Positions 5,953-13,980 of a stretch of DNA of 20,345 nt are shown piece after piece. The position numbers and the translations under genes were made by a program. Source of the stretch: Candidatus Atribacteria bacterium (GTDB lineage Bacteria > Atribacterota > JS1 > SB-45 > 34-128). Each line of letters begins with the position of its first letter. The first letter of the stretch is position 1. The stretch is from assembly GCA_003451675.1 (NCBI GenBank), contig DMCY01000059.1:1-20345 (forward strand), given 5' to 3'. The notes under the pieces were generated by a model. It was not told where the DNA came from, searched no databases, and saw only the letters and a program-made list of their open reading frames with translations.

Positions 5953-7938
5953 TTGAGAAGAAATATATATTTAAGTAAATTAACTTTAAAAGAAGCTCAA
6001 GAAAAATTTTATAAAACTTTATTAAAATACAAACTTGCTCAGCCTCTAAAAGGGGAATTGGTTTCTACTGAAGATTCCCTAGGTCGAATTACTGCAGAAC
6101 CAGTTTTTGCCAAGATATCTTCTCCGCATTATCAGGTAGCAGCTATGGATGGAGTAGTGGTCAGAGCAAGGGATACTTACGAAGCTTCTGAATCTTCTCC
6201 AATTAATTTAAAGATTAATCAAGACTTTTATTTTATAAATACCGGTAATCCTATACCTCATGGCTTTGATGCAGTTATAAAGATTGAGGATATAAATCTT
6301 TTAAATGAATTTAGAGGAGATAAGAACAAAAATATTTCTAATAATTTTACCGATGATTCAAAAGAAGAAAATATTAAAGAAGTTAAAATATTTTCGGCAG
6401 TTTTCCCGGGGCAACATATCCGCAACATTGGGGAAGATGTGGTAGCTAATCAGTTAATTATCCCTGTAAATCATAAAATCCGCCCAGTAGATATCGGAGC
6501 TTTATTGGCAGGAGGAGTAAACCAACTTTTTGTCCGTAGGAAGCCCAAGGTAACAGTTATACCTACTGGTGATGAATTGATTCCACCAGGGGAAGAAATT
6601 AGTCCTGGCAAAATTATTGAATTTAATTCTAAAATAATTAAAGGTTTGATTTACGAGTGGGGAGGAGAGGCAAGAGTATACGAAATAGTGAAAGATATTC
6701 CTCAAGATTTAAAAAAAGTTTTAAAGAAGGTCAAACAACAAAATGATATTGTAGTGGTTATAGCCGGTTCCTCTGCTGGCTCAAAAGATTTCACTTCCGA
6801 GATTGTTAAAAGTATAGGTGATGTTTTGGTTCACGGAGTTGCCATTATGCCCGGAAAACCGACAATTTTGGGAATCATTGATAATACTCCTTTTATCGGA
6901 CTTCCCGGTTATCCGGTCTCAGCGATTATTTCTGCAGAGCAATTTTTGAAACCTTTAATTTTCCGTAAATTAGGATTGACTGTAAAAAGGCGAGAAGAAA
7001 TTAAAGTTCATATGGCCCACAAAGTGGTTTCTCATTTAGGAGATGAAGAATTTCTAAGAGTAAAATTAGGAAATATAGATGGGAAGATAATGTCCTATCC
7101 TCTTTCCCGAGGAGCGGGAGTGGTTACTTCTTTGGTAGAAGCAGATGCCCTGATTCGTATTCCCTTGCTTAAAGAGGGGGTAGATTTTGGAGAAGAAGTA
7201 GAAGTCGAACTTTTAGAAGATTCAAATAGAATAAAGAACAATATCATTGTGACCGGGAGTCATGATTTAGTTTTGGATATTTTAAGAAATGAATTACGAG
7301 AAGAGTTTTCTGATTTTAATTTAGTATCCTTTAATGTAGGAAGTATGGGGGGATTATTAGCCTTGAAACAAAAAAGAACCCACCTTGCCACCGCTCATCT
7401 ATTGGATCCGGAGAGTGGAGAATATAATTTTCCATACATAAAAAAGATGCTTCCTCAGAGAGAATTGATAATTGTGAATCTAACATACCGAGAACAAGGG
7501 ATAATGGTAAAAAGAGGAAATCCAAAAAATATCAAAGGAATAGATGATTTAGTTAAAAAGGATATTAAGTTTATTAATAGACAGAAAGGGTCAGGAACCA
7601 GAGTTCTATTGGATTATCTATTAAAAAAGAAGGGCATTAATCCTTTAGATATTCAGGGTTATTCTAAGGAAGAGTACACCCATTTAATGGTGGCTTCTGC
7701 CGTAGCGGAAGGGAGCGTAGATGCAAGCCTGGGGATTTTGTCTGCTGCCAAAACCTTCCACTTAGATTTTGTGCCAGTGGCTAAAGAGAGGTATGATATA
7801 ATTATACCTAAAGAGTATCACTCTTCTTTAAAGATTCAAAAATTATTGACTATTATTAGATCGGAAAAATTTAGGAAAAAAGTTTTGAGTTTGGGAGGAT
7901 ATGACCTCTCTCAGAGTGGAAAGGTAATAAAAGAATGA
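5953..7938 (+). CDS. MoeA fused to a periplasmic-binding-protein-like domain
   Basis: Second MoeA paralogue, 661 aa. Residues 1-425 are a full MoeA: MDG at 65-67, GSSAGSKD at 272-279, GKPT at 301-304 and GLPGYPVS at 316-323. It carries a hydrophilic insertion near 116-142 that is absent from the first MoeA. Residues of about 430-661 form a PBP-like/LysR-effector-like domain (VTGSHDLVLDILRNEL, INRQKGSGTRVLLDYLLKK), a known fusion in Clostridia and archaea. There is no signal peptide, so this domain acts in the cytoplasm, perhaps as a metal-oxyanion or ligand sensor. The start is TTG, ten bases after GGGGAGG (5936-5942). The 3' end overlaps moaA by 4 bases, which indicates translational coupling. 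Its metal preference is unknown. Confidence 0.88.
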   Translation: MRRNIYLSKLTLKEAQEKFYKTLLKYKLAQPLKGELVSTEDSLGRITAEPVFAKISSPHYQVAAMDGVVVRARDTYEASESSPINLKINQDFYFINTGNPIPHGFDAVIKIEDINLLNEFRGDKNKNISNNFTDDSKEENIKEVKIFSAVFPGQHIRNIGEDVVANQLIIPVNHKIRPVDIGALLAGGVNQLFVRRKPKVTVIPTGDELIPPGEEISPGKIIEFNSKIIKGLIYEWGGEARVYEIVKDIPQDLKKVLKKVKQQNDIVVVIAGSSAGSKDFTSEIVKSIGDVLVHGVAIMPGKPTILGIIDNTPFIGLPGYPVSAIISAEQFLKPLIFRKLGLTVKRREEIKVHMAHKVVSHLGDEEFLRVKLGNIDGKIMSYPLSRGAGVVTSLVEADALIRIPLLKEGVDFGEEVEVELLEDSNRIKNNIIVTGSHDLVLDILRNELREEFSDFNLVSFNVGSMGGLLALKQKRTHLATAHLLDPESGEYNFPYIKKMLPQRELIIVNLTYREQGIMVKRGNPKNIKGIDDLVKKDIKFINRQKGSGTRVLLDYLLKKKGINPLDIQGYSKEEYTHLMVASAVAEGSVDASLGILSAAKTFHLDFVPVAKERYDIIIPKEYHSSLKIQKLLTIIRSEKFRKKVLSLGGYDLSQSGKVIKE

Positions 7939-8945
7939 ATAAACTAATAGATAATTTTGGCAGAGAAATTTCTTACCTTCGGGTTTCTATAACGGATCGG
8001 TGTAATTATAGATGTATTTATTGCCAATCTGAAAAAAAATTTGAATTTATTCCTCATCAAGAGATTTTAAGATTTGAAGAGATAGTGGAAATTGTACAAG
8101 AGGCAGTGAACTTGGGAATAACTAATGTGAGGATTACCGGTGGCGAACCTTTAGTCAGAAAAGGAGTAGTAGATTTTATTAAGAAATTAAGAGAGATTAA
8201 AAAATTAGAAGATATATCTTTAACCACTAATGGGTTTTTCTTAAGTGAGTATGCCGAAAAATTAAAAGACGCTGGACTGAATCGAGTAAATATTAGTTTA
8301 GACTCCCTGCAAGAAGAAAAATATAAAAAAATCACTCGAGGGGGAAATTTAGAAAAAGTATTAAAAGGAATTGACTTTGCCTTAAAAGAAAATTTATTAC
8401 CTATTAAGATTAATACAGTATTGATAAAAGGGATTAATGATAATGAAGTAGATGATTTTGTTAAATTAACCCTAAAAAGACCTTTGAATATTCGTTTTAT
8501 TGAATTTATGCCCTCTGGGGAAGAAGTAATAAATGAATTTGAAAATAAATTTATTTCAGTTCAGGAAATAAAAGAGAAACTGATAAAGAAATATTTATTA
8601 AAGCCTATAAAAATTAGTACTGCAAATGGACCGGCGAAATATTTTCAGATCAAGGGAGGAGAAGGCACTATAGGTTTTATTACTGCCTTGAGCCAGCATT
8701 TTTGTAAAACCTGTAATCGGATAAGGCTAACTTCCGAAGGCAAACTCAGGCCTTGTTTGTTTTCTAATAAAGAGGTTGATATTAAGCAGGCAATAAGGAA
8801 TGCAAAAACCGATGATAAAATAATCAGGAGTAAAATAATAAGAAATGATATTGGAGAAGCAATAAGCATAAAACCCGAAGGCCATAAATTAAATAAGAAA
8901 TTCTCAAATAGAGAGTTTTTTAAGATGTCTAAAATTGGAGGATAG
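7935..8945 (+). CDS. moaA: GTP 3',8-cyclase MoaA
   Basis: Radical SAM enzyme that converts GTP to 3',8-cyclo-GTP, the first step of molybdopterin synthesis, in the cytoplasm. The N-terminal cluster motif CX3CX2C has Cys 23, 27 and 30 (CNYRCIYC). The SAM-binding TGGEP lies at 68-72. The second 4Fe-4S cluster is held by Cys 257, 260 and 274 (CKTC...RPC) next to NRIRLTSEGKLRPCLF. The protein ends in Gly-Gly, the conserved tail that reaches the active site. At 336 aa it is of normal length. The gene overlaps moeA2 (ATGA) and is followed after 3 bases by moaC, the partner enzyme. Confidence 0.95.
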   Translation: MNKLIDNFGREISYLRVSITDRCNYRCIYCQSEKKFEFIPHQEILRFEEIVEIVQEAVNLGITNVRITGGEPLVRKGVVDFIKKLREIKKLEDISLTTNGFFLSEYAEKLKDAGLNRVNISLDSLQEEKYKKITRGGNLEKVLKGIDFALKENLLPIKINTVLIKGINDNEVDDFVKLTLKRPLNIRFIEFMPSGEEVINEFENKFISVQEIKEKLIKKYLLKPIKISTANGPAKYFQIKGGEGTIGFITALSQHFCKTCNRIRLTSEGKLRPCLFSNKEVDIKQAIRNAKTDDKIIRSKIIRNDIGEAISIKPEGHKLNKKFSNREFFKMSKIGG

Positions 8946-8948
8946 CAA

Positions 8949-9446
8949 ATGAAAGAAAAAGAACTAAACCATTTTAATAAAAATGGAAGAGCGCATATGG
9001 TGGATGTTGGAGGCAAAGAAGACACACAACGAATAGCTATTGCGGAAGGTTCTATAGTTATGCAACCAGAAACTTTGAAAATGATTAAAGATAGAAAGAT
9101 TGGCAAGGGAGACGTTTTAGCAGTAGCCCAGATAGCCGGCATTATGGCTGCTAAAAAGACCAGCCAGATTATTCCCATGTGTCATCCTTTAATACTTACC
9201 AATGTGGATCTTAATTTTACAATCAATGAGATTGAAAATAAGATTATTATTCAATCTAAAGTCAAAACCATGGGCAAAACCGGAGTGGAGATGGAAGCTT
9301 TAACTGCAGTAGCAGCTGCTGGTCTTACCATTTATGATATGTGTAAAGCAGTAGATAGGGGGATGACTATTAAATCGATATATCTTTTAGAAAAAAGCGG
9401 AGGCAAGAGTGGGCATTTTTCGAGACCGTTAAAAAAGAGTGATTGA
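8949..9446 (+). CDS. moaC: Cyclic pyranopterin monophosphate synthase MoaC
   Basis: Converts the MoaA product to cPMP. The 165 aa include [12 protein letters not shown] near the N-terminus, MCHPL (77-81), GVEMEALTA (112-120), YDMCKA (129-134) and the active-site GGKSG (151-155). The conserved lysines of the last two motifs are present. The GGAGG ribosome-binding site lies inside the 3' end of moaA, so the two are coupled. It forms the cPMP module of this locus together with moaA; moaD and moaE, needed for the next step, are not in the window. Confidence 0.95.
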   Translation: MKEKELNHFNKNGRAHMVDVGGKEDTQRIAIAEGSIVMQPETLKMIKDRKIGKGDVLAVAQIAGIMAAKKTSQIIPMCHPLILTNVDLNFTINEIENKIIIQSKVKTMGKTGVEMEALTAVAAAGLTIYDMCKAVDRGMTIKSIYLLEKSGGKSGHFSRPLKKSD

Positions 9447-9481
9447 ATATGCAGATAAATGATAAGGAGAAAGAGGATAAA

Positions 9482-9931
9482 ATGGGTAAAATAAAAGGAA
9501 AGATAGTAGCTGTATGTCGAAGTGAAAAGAAGGGGACTGTAAAAAAAGAGATAGCCGAAGGGTTATTAATCGAGGACTTCGGATTAGAAAAAGATGCTCA
9601 TTCAGGCAAATGGCACCGGCAGATTAGCTTATTAGGAGTGGACAGTATTAATAAGATGAAAGGAAAGGGATTTAAAATAAAACATGGGGACTTTGCTGAG
9701 AATTTAACCGTAGAAGGTATTGTTCTATATCAACTTCCTTTGGGAACAAAATTGAAAGTTGGAGAAAATGCTTTATTGGAAGTAACCCAGATAGGGAAAG
9801 AATGCCACCAGGGTTGTGAAATTAGGAAAAAGATTGGGGATTGCGTGATGCCTCGAGAAGGGATTTTTACCCGCGTTTTACAGGGAGGAAAAGTAAAAGC
9901 CGGTGATGGAATTGAGGTGGTTTCAGAATGA
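9482..9931 (+). CDS. Stand-alone MOSC-domain protein
   Basis: Small beta-barrel MOSC protein (149 aa) of the kind found in Mo/W cofactor operons. The MOSC domain of the cofactor sulfurase family is thought to bind the cofactor or carry sulfur. Visible are GLEKDAHSGKWHRQISLL, GDFAENLTVEGI and the Cys in VTQIGKECHQGCEIR, which aligns with the conserved MOSC Cys. The start is placed at ATG 9482 because AGAGGA lies just upstream and family members begin MGKI-VAVC. In-frame TTG 9443 and ATG 9449 would add 13 or 11 charged residues and overlap moaC. The 3' end overlaps mogA by 4 bases. Its exact reaction is not established. Confidence 0.85.
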   Translation: MGKIKGKIVAVCRSEKKGTVKKEIAEGLLIEDFGLEKDAHSGKWHRQISLLGVDSINKMKGKGFKIKHGDFAENLTVEGIVLYQLPLGTKLKVGENALLEVTQIGKECHQGCEIRKKIGDCVMPREGIFTRVLQGGKVKAGDGIEVVSE

Positions 9932-10434
9932 TTAAGGTAGGAATTTTAACCATAAGCGATAAAGGGTCAAGAGGAGAGAGAGAAGATCTAAGTGGAAAAG
10001 TAATCGAAGAAGTAATTAAGAAGATTAATGGAGAAGTTAAATATTATCAAATTATTCCTGATGAAAAGGATATTATTCGAGAAGAGTTGATAAAGGCAGT
10101 TGATAAATTACATCTCGATTTAATTTTAACTACAGGAGGAACTGGTCTAGCCAAAAGAGATGTTACTCCTGATGCTACCTTAGAAGTAATAGAAAAAGAA
10201 GTTTTGGGGATTAGTGAAATCATCAGAAATAAAAGTTTTAAAAAGACCAATCGAGCGATATTATCTCGAGGGGTGGCAGGGATTAGAAAAGAAAGTTTGA
10301 TAGTAAATTTACCCGGCAGTCCTAAAGGAGTAAGAGAATCTTTAGAAATAGTATTAGAGGCATTGCCGCACGGTATAGAAATTTTAAAAGGCCAAGCTAT
10401 TGAGTGTGGAAGAAATGATGAAGAAATTAGGTGA
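9928..10434 (+). CDS. mogA: Molybdopterin adenylyltransferase (MogA/MoaB)
   Basis: Adenylylates molybdopterin, preparing it for metal insertion by MoeA. The 168 aa begin VGILTISDKGSRGEREDLSG, with TTGGTGLAKRDVTPDAT in the MPT-binding site (the conserved GG and Asp residues) and NLPGSPKGVRESL near the C-terminus. Archaea and many anaerobes use the MoaB form of this enzyme. Sequence reading alone does not separate MogA from an active MoaB, so the symbol is given for function. The start overlaps the MOSC stop (ATGA). It is the last cofactor gene before rnz, six bases away. Confidence 0.9.
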   Translation: MIKVGILTISDKGSRGEREDLSGKVIEEVIKKINGEVKYYQIIPDEKDIIREELIKAVDKLHLDLILTTGGTGLAKRDVTPDATLEVIEKEVLGISEIIRNKSFKKTNRAILSRGVAGIRKESLIVNLPGSPKGVRESLEIVLEALPHGIEILKGQAIECGRNDEEIR

Positions 10435-10440
10435 AAATTA

Positions 10441-11385
10441 ATGAAAGTTATATTTTTAGGCACCAGTTCGGGCATGCCTACTTTGAAACGTAATGTATCT
10501 TCTATTGCTCTTGTTTTTATTAATAAAAACAAACTATGGTTATGGGATTGCGGAGAAGGCACTCAACAGCAGATTCAGAAAACATCTTTAAAGGTATCTA
10601 AATTAGAAAAGATTTTTATTTCTCATTTACATGGGGATCATGTATTTGGACTTCCAGGGCTATTAGCTTCCCGGGGTTTAAGGGGCGGAAAAAAACAGCA
10701 AAAAGTTCAAATATTTGGCCCGGAAGGCCTTGATGGATATTTAAAAGAAACCCTAAATATAACCAAAACTTATATCCCTTATGAAATTGAGATAAAAATT
10801 ATTCCACCAAATTTATCAGCAGGAATCATCTGGGAAGATGAGGAGTATATAGTTCGATACACAGAAGTAAATCACAATATTAAAACTTATGCCTATTCTA
10901 TCGAAGAAAAAAAGGATAGGAGTCATTTTTTAATAGATAAAGCCCACCGATTGAATATCCCTCCTGGTCCAATTTATCGTACTTTAAAAGAAGGCAAAAA
11001 AGTTGAATTACCCAATGGAAGAATCTTTCAGGGTAAGGATTTTGTAAACGAAATTAGAAAAGGGAGAAAGATAGTCTTTTGTGGTGATACTACCTATTGT
11101 GAAAATTTATTGTATCTAGCTAAAGGTGCCGATCTCCTAATTCATGAAACAACTTTCTCACAACAGGAAGAAGACTTAGCTAAGAGAAATTTCCATTCGA
11201 CTACCACAATAGCTGCCAAGGTTGCTAAAGAAGCCCAGGTTAAAAAGTTGATAATAACTCACATTAGTCCACGTTATAGCTCGAATAATAAGTTGGCAAT
11301 AACTGAGAGCGGTTTACTTTTTGAGGCCCAGAGCTTGTTTCCTGATACTATATTAGCAGAGGATTTTATGGAATATAAGATATAA
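10441..11385 (+). CDS. rnz: Ribonuclease Z
   Basis: Zinc-dependent endonuclease that matures tRNA 3' ends. It is 314 aa, the short bacterial form. The metallo-beta-lactamase motif SHLHGDH is at 61-67, preceded by LGTSSGMPT and WDCGEGTQQQ. FCGDTTYC and LLIHETTF supply further metal ligands, with HSTTTIAA and LIITHISPRY toward the end. The region around 145-190 is the flexible arm that clamps tRNA. It lies 6 bases after mogA with ribosome-binding site TTAGGTGA, so it is probably co-transcribed with the cofactor genes although its job is unrelated. No convincing terminator follows. Confidence 0.93.
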   Translation: MKVIFLGTSSGMPTLKRNVSSIALVFINKNKLWLWDCGEGTQQQIQKTSLKVSKLEKIFISHLHGDHVFGLPGLLASRGLRGGKKQQKVQIFGPEGLDGYLKETLNITKTYIPYEIEIKIIPPNLSAGIIWEDEEYIVRYTEVNHNIKTYAYSIEEKKDRSHFLIDKAHRLNIPPGPIYRTLKEGKKVELPNGRIFQGKDFVNEIRKGRKIVFCGDTTYCENLLYLAKGADLLIHETTFSQQEEDLAKRNFHSTTTIAAKVAKEAQVKKLIITHISPRYSSNNKLAITESGLLFEAQSLFPDTILAEDFMEYKI

Positions 11386-11422
11386 GGATTACTGACGGCA
11401 TATAAAAAAGTTGTTAAAAAAC

Positions 11423-11451
11423 TTGAAATTTGTCTTTTTTTAATGTATGCT
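11423..11451 (+). promoter_or_regulatory. Possible weak promoter before the ferredoxin gene
   Basis: TTGAAA at 11423-11428 and TATGCT at 11446-11451 are separated by 17 bases. The -10 is poor. The leader would be about 170 bases. The other A/T-rich runs in 11452-11610 give no better pair. Confidence 0.25.
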
Positions 11452-11626
11452 TTTTATGTTATAAATAAATTTTTCTTTTAATAAGGAGAATTATCTGATA
11501 AAATAATCAAGAAATCATTGGTCGATAATTACAAAGAAAATAAAAATTAAAGTGGTGTTGAATTTAAACTTAATTACCTAATAATTTTTAAAATCGGTAA
11601 TTATAATAGAAGGAGGAAAATGTAAA

Positions 11627-11812
11627 ATGAAGGCTGTAGTTGATAAAGATTTATGTACCGGGTGTGGATTATGCGAAGATACCTGTTCTGAAGTATTTGA
11701 AATAAAGGATGATGTAGCAACAGTAAAGGTTAGCAAGGTACCAGATGATTTGATAGAATCATGCAAAGAGGCTGCTGATGGTTGTCCGGTAGAAGCCATA
11801 ACTTGTGAGTAA
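11627..11812 (+). CDS. Single-cluster 4Fe-4S ferredoxin
   Basis: Low-potential electron carrier of 61 aa with one [4Fe-4S] cluster. The ligands are Cys 10, 13 and 16 (CTGCGLC) and Cys 53 of the CPVEAI motif. Cys 20 and Cys 46 sit where Thermotoga/Pyrococcus-type ferredoxins have a disulfide pair. The protein is acidic, as usual. Its ribosome-binding site, AAGGAGG near 11610, is strong, and a strong terminator follows, so it is a highly expressible one-gene unit. Tungsten-dependent aldehyde:ferredoxin oxidoreductases use such partners, but none is encoded here, so a link to the tungsten locus is only suggested by position. Confidence 0.9.
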   Translation: MKAVVDKDLCTGCGLCEDTCSEVFEIKDDVATVKVSKVPDDLIESCKEAADGCPVEAITCE

Positions 11813-11843
11813 AACGAGCAAGCAATATAAAAATAATATAAAT

Positions 11844-11876
11844 AAAAAGGAGCAGATAATTAATCTGCTCCTTTTT
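11844..11876 (+). terminator. Intrinsic terminator of the ferredoxin gene
   Basis: A perfect 14-bp inverted repeat (11844-11857 with 11863-11876) has a 5-base loop. The core stem is GGAGCAGAT and the T5 run forms the 3' end. Because the 5' arm begins with A5, it could also work for the convergent minus-strand alpha-glucosidase transcript. Confidence 0.88.
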
Positions 11877-11923
11877 ACATTAATAGTTAGTACAATTTGA
11901 TTGTACAGAAATTTCCTTTTACC

Positions 11924-12012
11924 GTAGGGGTTCGATTCCTGTCTGTGCGTGTACGCACACAGGCAGGAATCGAACCCGCAATGAAAACGGGTTGGATAAA
12001 TCCGACCCCTAC
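11924..12012. repeat. Compound palindromic element ending GTAGGGG...CCCCTAC
   Basis: An 89-bp element bounded by GTAGGGG (11924-11930) and CCCCTAC (12006-12012). Inside, 11928-11941 (GGGTTCGATTCCTG) is exactly inverted at 11964-11977. A second hairpin, GGGTTGGAT (11989-11997) with ATCCGACCC (12000-12008), has one G-T pair. Related sequence in all arms suggests a miniature mobile element or REP-like unit. It is richer in GC than its surroundings. It contains a tRNA T-arm-like stretch but no complete tRNA. It lies in the gap between two convergent genes. Confidence 0.6.
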
Positions 12013-12035
12013 TTTAAAAGCAATACTTTATACAA

Positions 12036-12084
12036 AAAAGGTTAAAAGTTTTGAACTAACGACTAACAGCTATTCACTATCGAC
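12036..12084. repeat. 7-bp array overlapping the end of the alpha-glucosidase gene
   Basis: Read on the minus strand, the words are GTCGATA (12078-12084), GTGAATA (12071-12077), GCTGTTA, GTCGTTA, GTTCAAA, ACTTTTA and ACCTTTT, each 7 bases. The first two are the same words that begin at the tupA stop codon (2397-2410). They encode the last codons of the alpha-glucosidase gene. Confidence 0.65.
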
Positions 12085-13758
12085 TAATTTATACACCCTT
12101 GCTTCATAAGGACGTAGGTATGTACTTTTAATATCTTCTTTTTCTTCAACGCTATAATTACTGATTAGTAGTTCTTTTTCTTGGTAATTAATATTTTCTG
12201 GAAGATTAAAAATTGTTTGGTTGGGGAAGAAGTTAAGAATAATTAATAATCGATCTTTATTAAGAGTACGTAAATAACTATAAATGCGTTCATCATCTTC
12301 TAAAATAATTTTATAATCTCCATAGATCATAATTAAATTATTTTTTCTTAATTGCATTAATTTTTTATAGTAATAAAATATTGAATTTGAGTCTTTTAAA
12401 TCATGGGCAACATTTATTTCTGGATAATTTAGGTTGACTTTTATCCAGGGGGTACCGGTAGTAAAACCTGCATTAGGGCTATCACTCCACTGCATAGGAG
12501 TACGGGCATTATCCCGACTTATTCGATGAATAGCTTCCATAATTTTTTCTTTAGGAAGACCTTTTTTAGTCATTTCACGGTAGAAATTTAGAGTTTCTAT
12601 GTCACGATAGTCTTCTATATTATCAAAAACAACATTCGTCATTCCGATTTCTTCACCTTGATAGAGATAAGGAGTTCCTGGAAGGGTATATAGTAAAGTA
12701 GCTAACATTTTAGCTGATTCCACTCGGTATTTCTTATCATCACCGAATCGGGAAACCATACGAGGTTGATCATGGTTATTTAAATAAAGACTATTCCATC
12801 CTTTTTCTTTTAATCCTTCATACCACTTGGTAAAGATATTTTTTAACTTAGTCAATTTCCATTCTTTAGGCTTCCATTTATTTATAGGGTCATGGTCAAT
12901 TTCCATCAATTCGAAATGAAAGACCATATCAAGTTCATGTCTATCCCGATTAACATACTTAACTGCGATTTGAGGGGTAGTCCCCGGAGTTTCTCCTACA
13001 GTCATAATATCGTATTTTGAAAGTACTTTTTTGTTCATCTCTTGCAAGTATTCGTGAATACGCGGGCCATTTAAAAAATAAAGGCTGCCATCTCCATATT
13101 TATATCCTTTTATTATTTCCCCATCGGGCAAATCGGGGACTTTAGAGAACATATTTACCGTATCCATTCGGAAGCCATCGATTCCCTTATCTAACCACCA
13201 TTTCATCATCTTGTAAATTTCTTCTCTTACCCGAGGATTTTCCCAATTTAAGTCAGGCTGTTTTTTGGAAAAAAGATGTAAATAATATTCATCAGTAGTT
13301 TTATCATATTCCCACGCGGAACCGCTAAAAACGGAACCCCAATTATTGGGAGGTGAACCGTTTTTACCCTTTCTCCAGATATAAAAATCTCGATAAGGGT
13401 TATCTAAAGAAGAGCGGGATTTTATAAACCAGGGGTGTTCGTCAGAAGTGTGATTTACTACTAAATCCATAATTAATTTCATATCTCTTCTATGTGTTTC
13501 CGTTAAAAGATTTTCCATATCTTTCATGTTACCAAAATCATCCATAATATCCTGGTAATTACTGATATCATAGCCATTATCATCATTGGGAGATTTATAG
13601 ACCGGGCACAACCAGATAACATCTACCCCTAAATTTTTTAAATAATCTAATTTTTGAATAATCCCCGGTAAGTCTCCGATACCATCTCCGTTACTATCCT
13701 TAAAACTTCTGGGATAGATCTGATACACTACCGCTTCCTTCCACCATTTTCGTTCCAT
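12070..13758 (-). CDS. GH13 alpha-glucosidase / oligo-1,6-glucosidase family
   Basis: Cytoplasmic glycoside hydrolase that releases glucose from short malto- or isomalto-oligosaccharides. The 562 aa (no signal peptide) are typical of GH13 subfamily 31. The TIM barrel starts WWKEAVVYQIYPRSFKDSNGDGIGDL. Conserved regions are DLVVNH (98-103), GFRMDT with nucleophile Asp 199, VGETPG with acid/base Glu 256, and NNHDQPR with Asp 330. Residue 200, after the nucleophile, is Thr. In characterised members Val here goes with alpha-1,6 and Thr with maltase-type alpha-1,4 activity, so maltase-like action is more likely. The minus-strand AGGAG (13765-13769) precedes the ATG by 6 bases. The last codons (VDSE-stop) lie inside a 7-bp repeat array. 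It is a single-gene unit convergent with the ferredoxin gene. Confidence 0.9.
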   Translation of the reverse strand: MERKWWKEAVVYQIYPRSFKDSNGDGIGDLPGIIQKLDYLKNLGVDVIWLCPVYKSPNDDNGYDISNYQDIMDDFGNMKDMENLLTETHRRDMKLIMDLVVNHTSDEHPWFIKSRSSLDNPYRDFYIWRKGKNGSPPNNWGSVFSGSAWEYDKTTDEYYLHLFSKKQPDLNWENPRVREEIYKMMKWWLDKGIDGFRMDTVNMFSKVPDLPDGEIIKGYKYGDGSLYFLNGPRIHEYLQEMNKKVLSKYDIMTVGETPGTTPQIAVKYVNRDRHELDMVFHFELMEIDHDPINKWKPKEWKLTKLKNIFTKWYEGLKEKGWNSLYLNNHDQPRMVSRFGDDKKYRVESAKMLATLLYTLPGTPYLYQGEEIGMTNVVFDNIEDYRDIETLNFYREMTKKGLPKEKIMEAIHRISRDNARTPMQWSDSPNAGFTTGTPWIKVNLNYPEINVAHDLKDSNSIFYYYKKLMQLRKNNLIMIYGDYKIILEDDERIYSYLRTLNKDRLLIILNFFPNQTIFNLPENINYQEKELLISNYSVEEKEDIKSTYLRPYEARVYKLVDSE

Positions 13759-13980
13759 TTTATACTCCTGTATCTTTTAAAAATAATTACTTGTGTTTTA
13801 CATAATAAATTTTAATCTTATAAAAAGTATTATAAAACATTATTTTAAGTTTTTAAAGCTGAATCAGGAAAAATATAATTTTCTGTACCATATACCTAGT
13901 TAAGAAAAAAAATACAATTAACCAAAAAGATATAGAGTGGTGCCAGTTTCCCTTAATTTATTTTCTTTCTCTTCCTTAAC

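Noticed and set aside
8645..9178. Long minus-strand ORFs opposite moaA/moaC (and at 10047-10562 opposite mogA/rnz)
   Set aside because: They are antisense shadows of well-conserved genes, with no ribosome-binding site and no recognisable motif.
9443..9481. Upstream TTG (9443) and ATG (9449) starts for the MOSC gene
   Set aside because: Neither has a ribosome-binding site as good as the AGAGGA ahead of 9482, and they would add a charged leader not typical of the family.
11396..11440. Terminator after rnz
   Set aside because: AAGTT and AACTT can pair over only five A/T-rich bases, and the T-run lies more than ten bases past the stem.
11904..11948. tRNA gene, from the T-arm-like GGTTCGATTCC and partly paired ends
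   Set aside because: There is no room for D and anticodon arms (14 bases between the first acceptor-like strand and the T-arm), and the same motif is inverted inside a palindromic element.
11897..12109. 70-aa plus-strand ORF
   Set aside because: It is a chance reading through the palindromic element and the end of the minus-strand alpha-glucosidase gene, with no ribosome-binding site.
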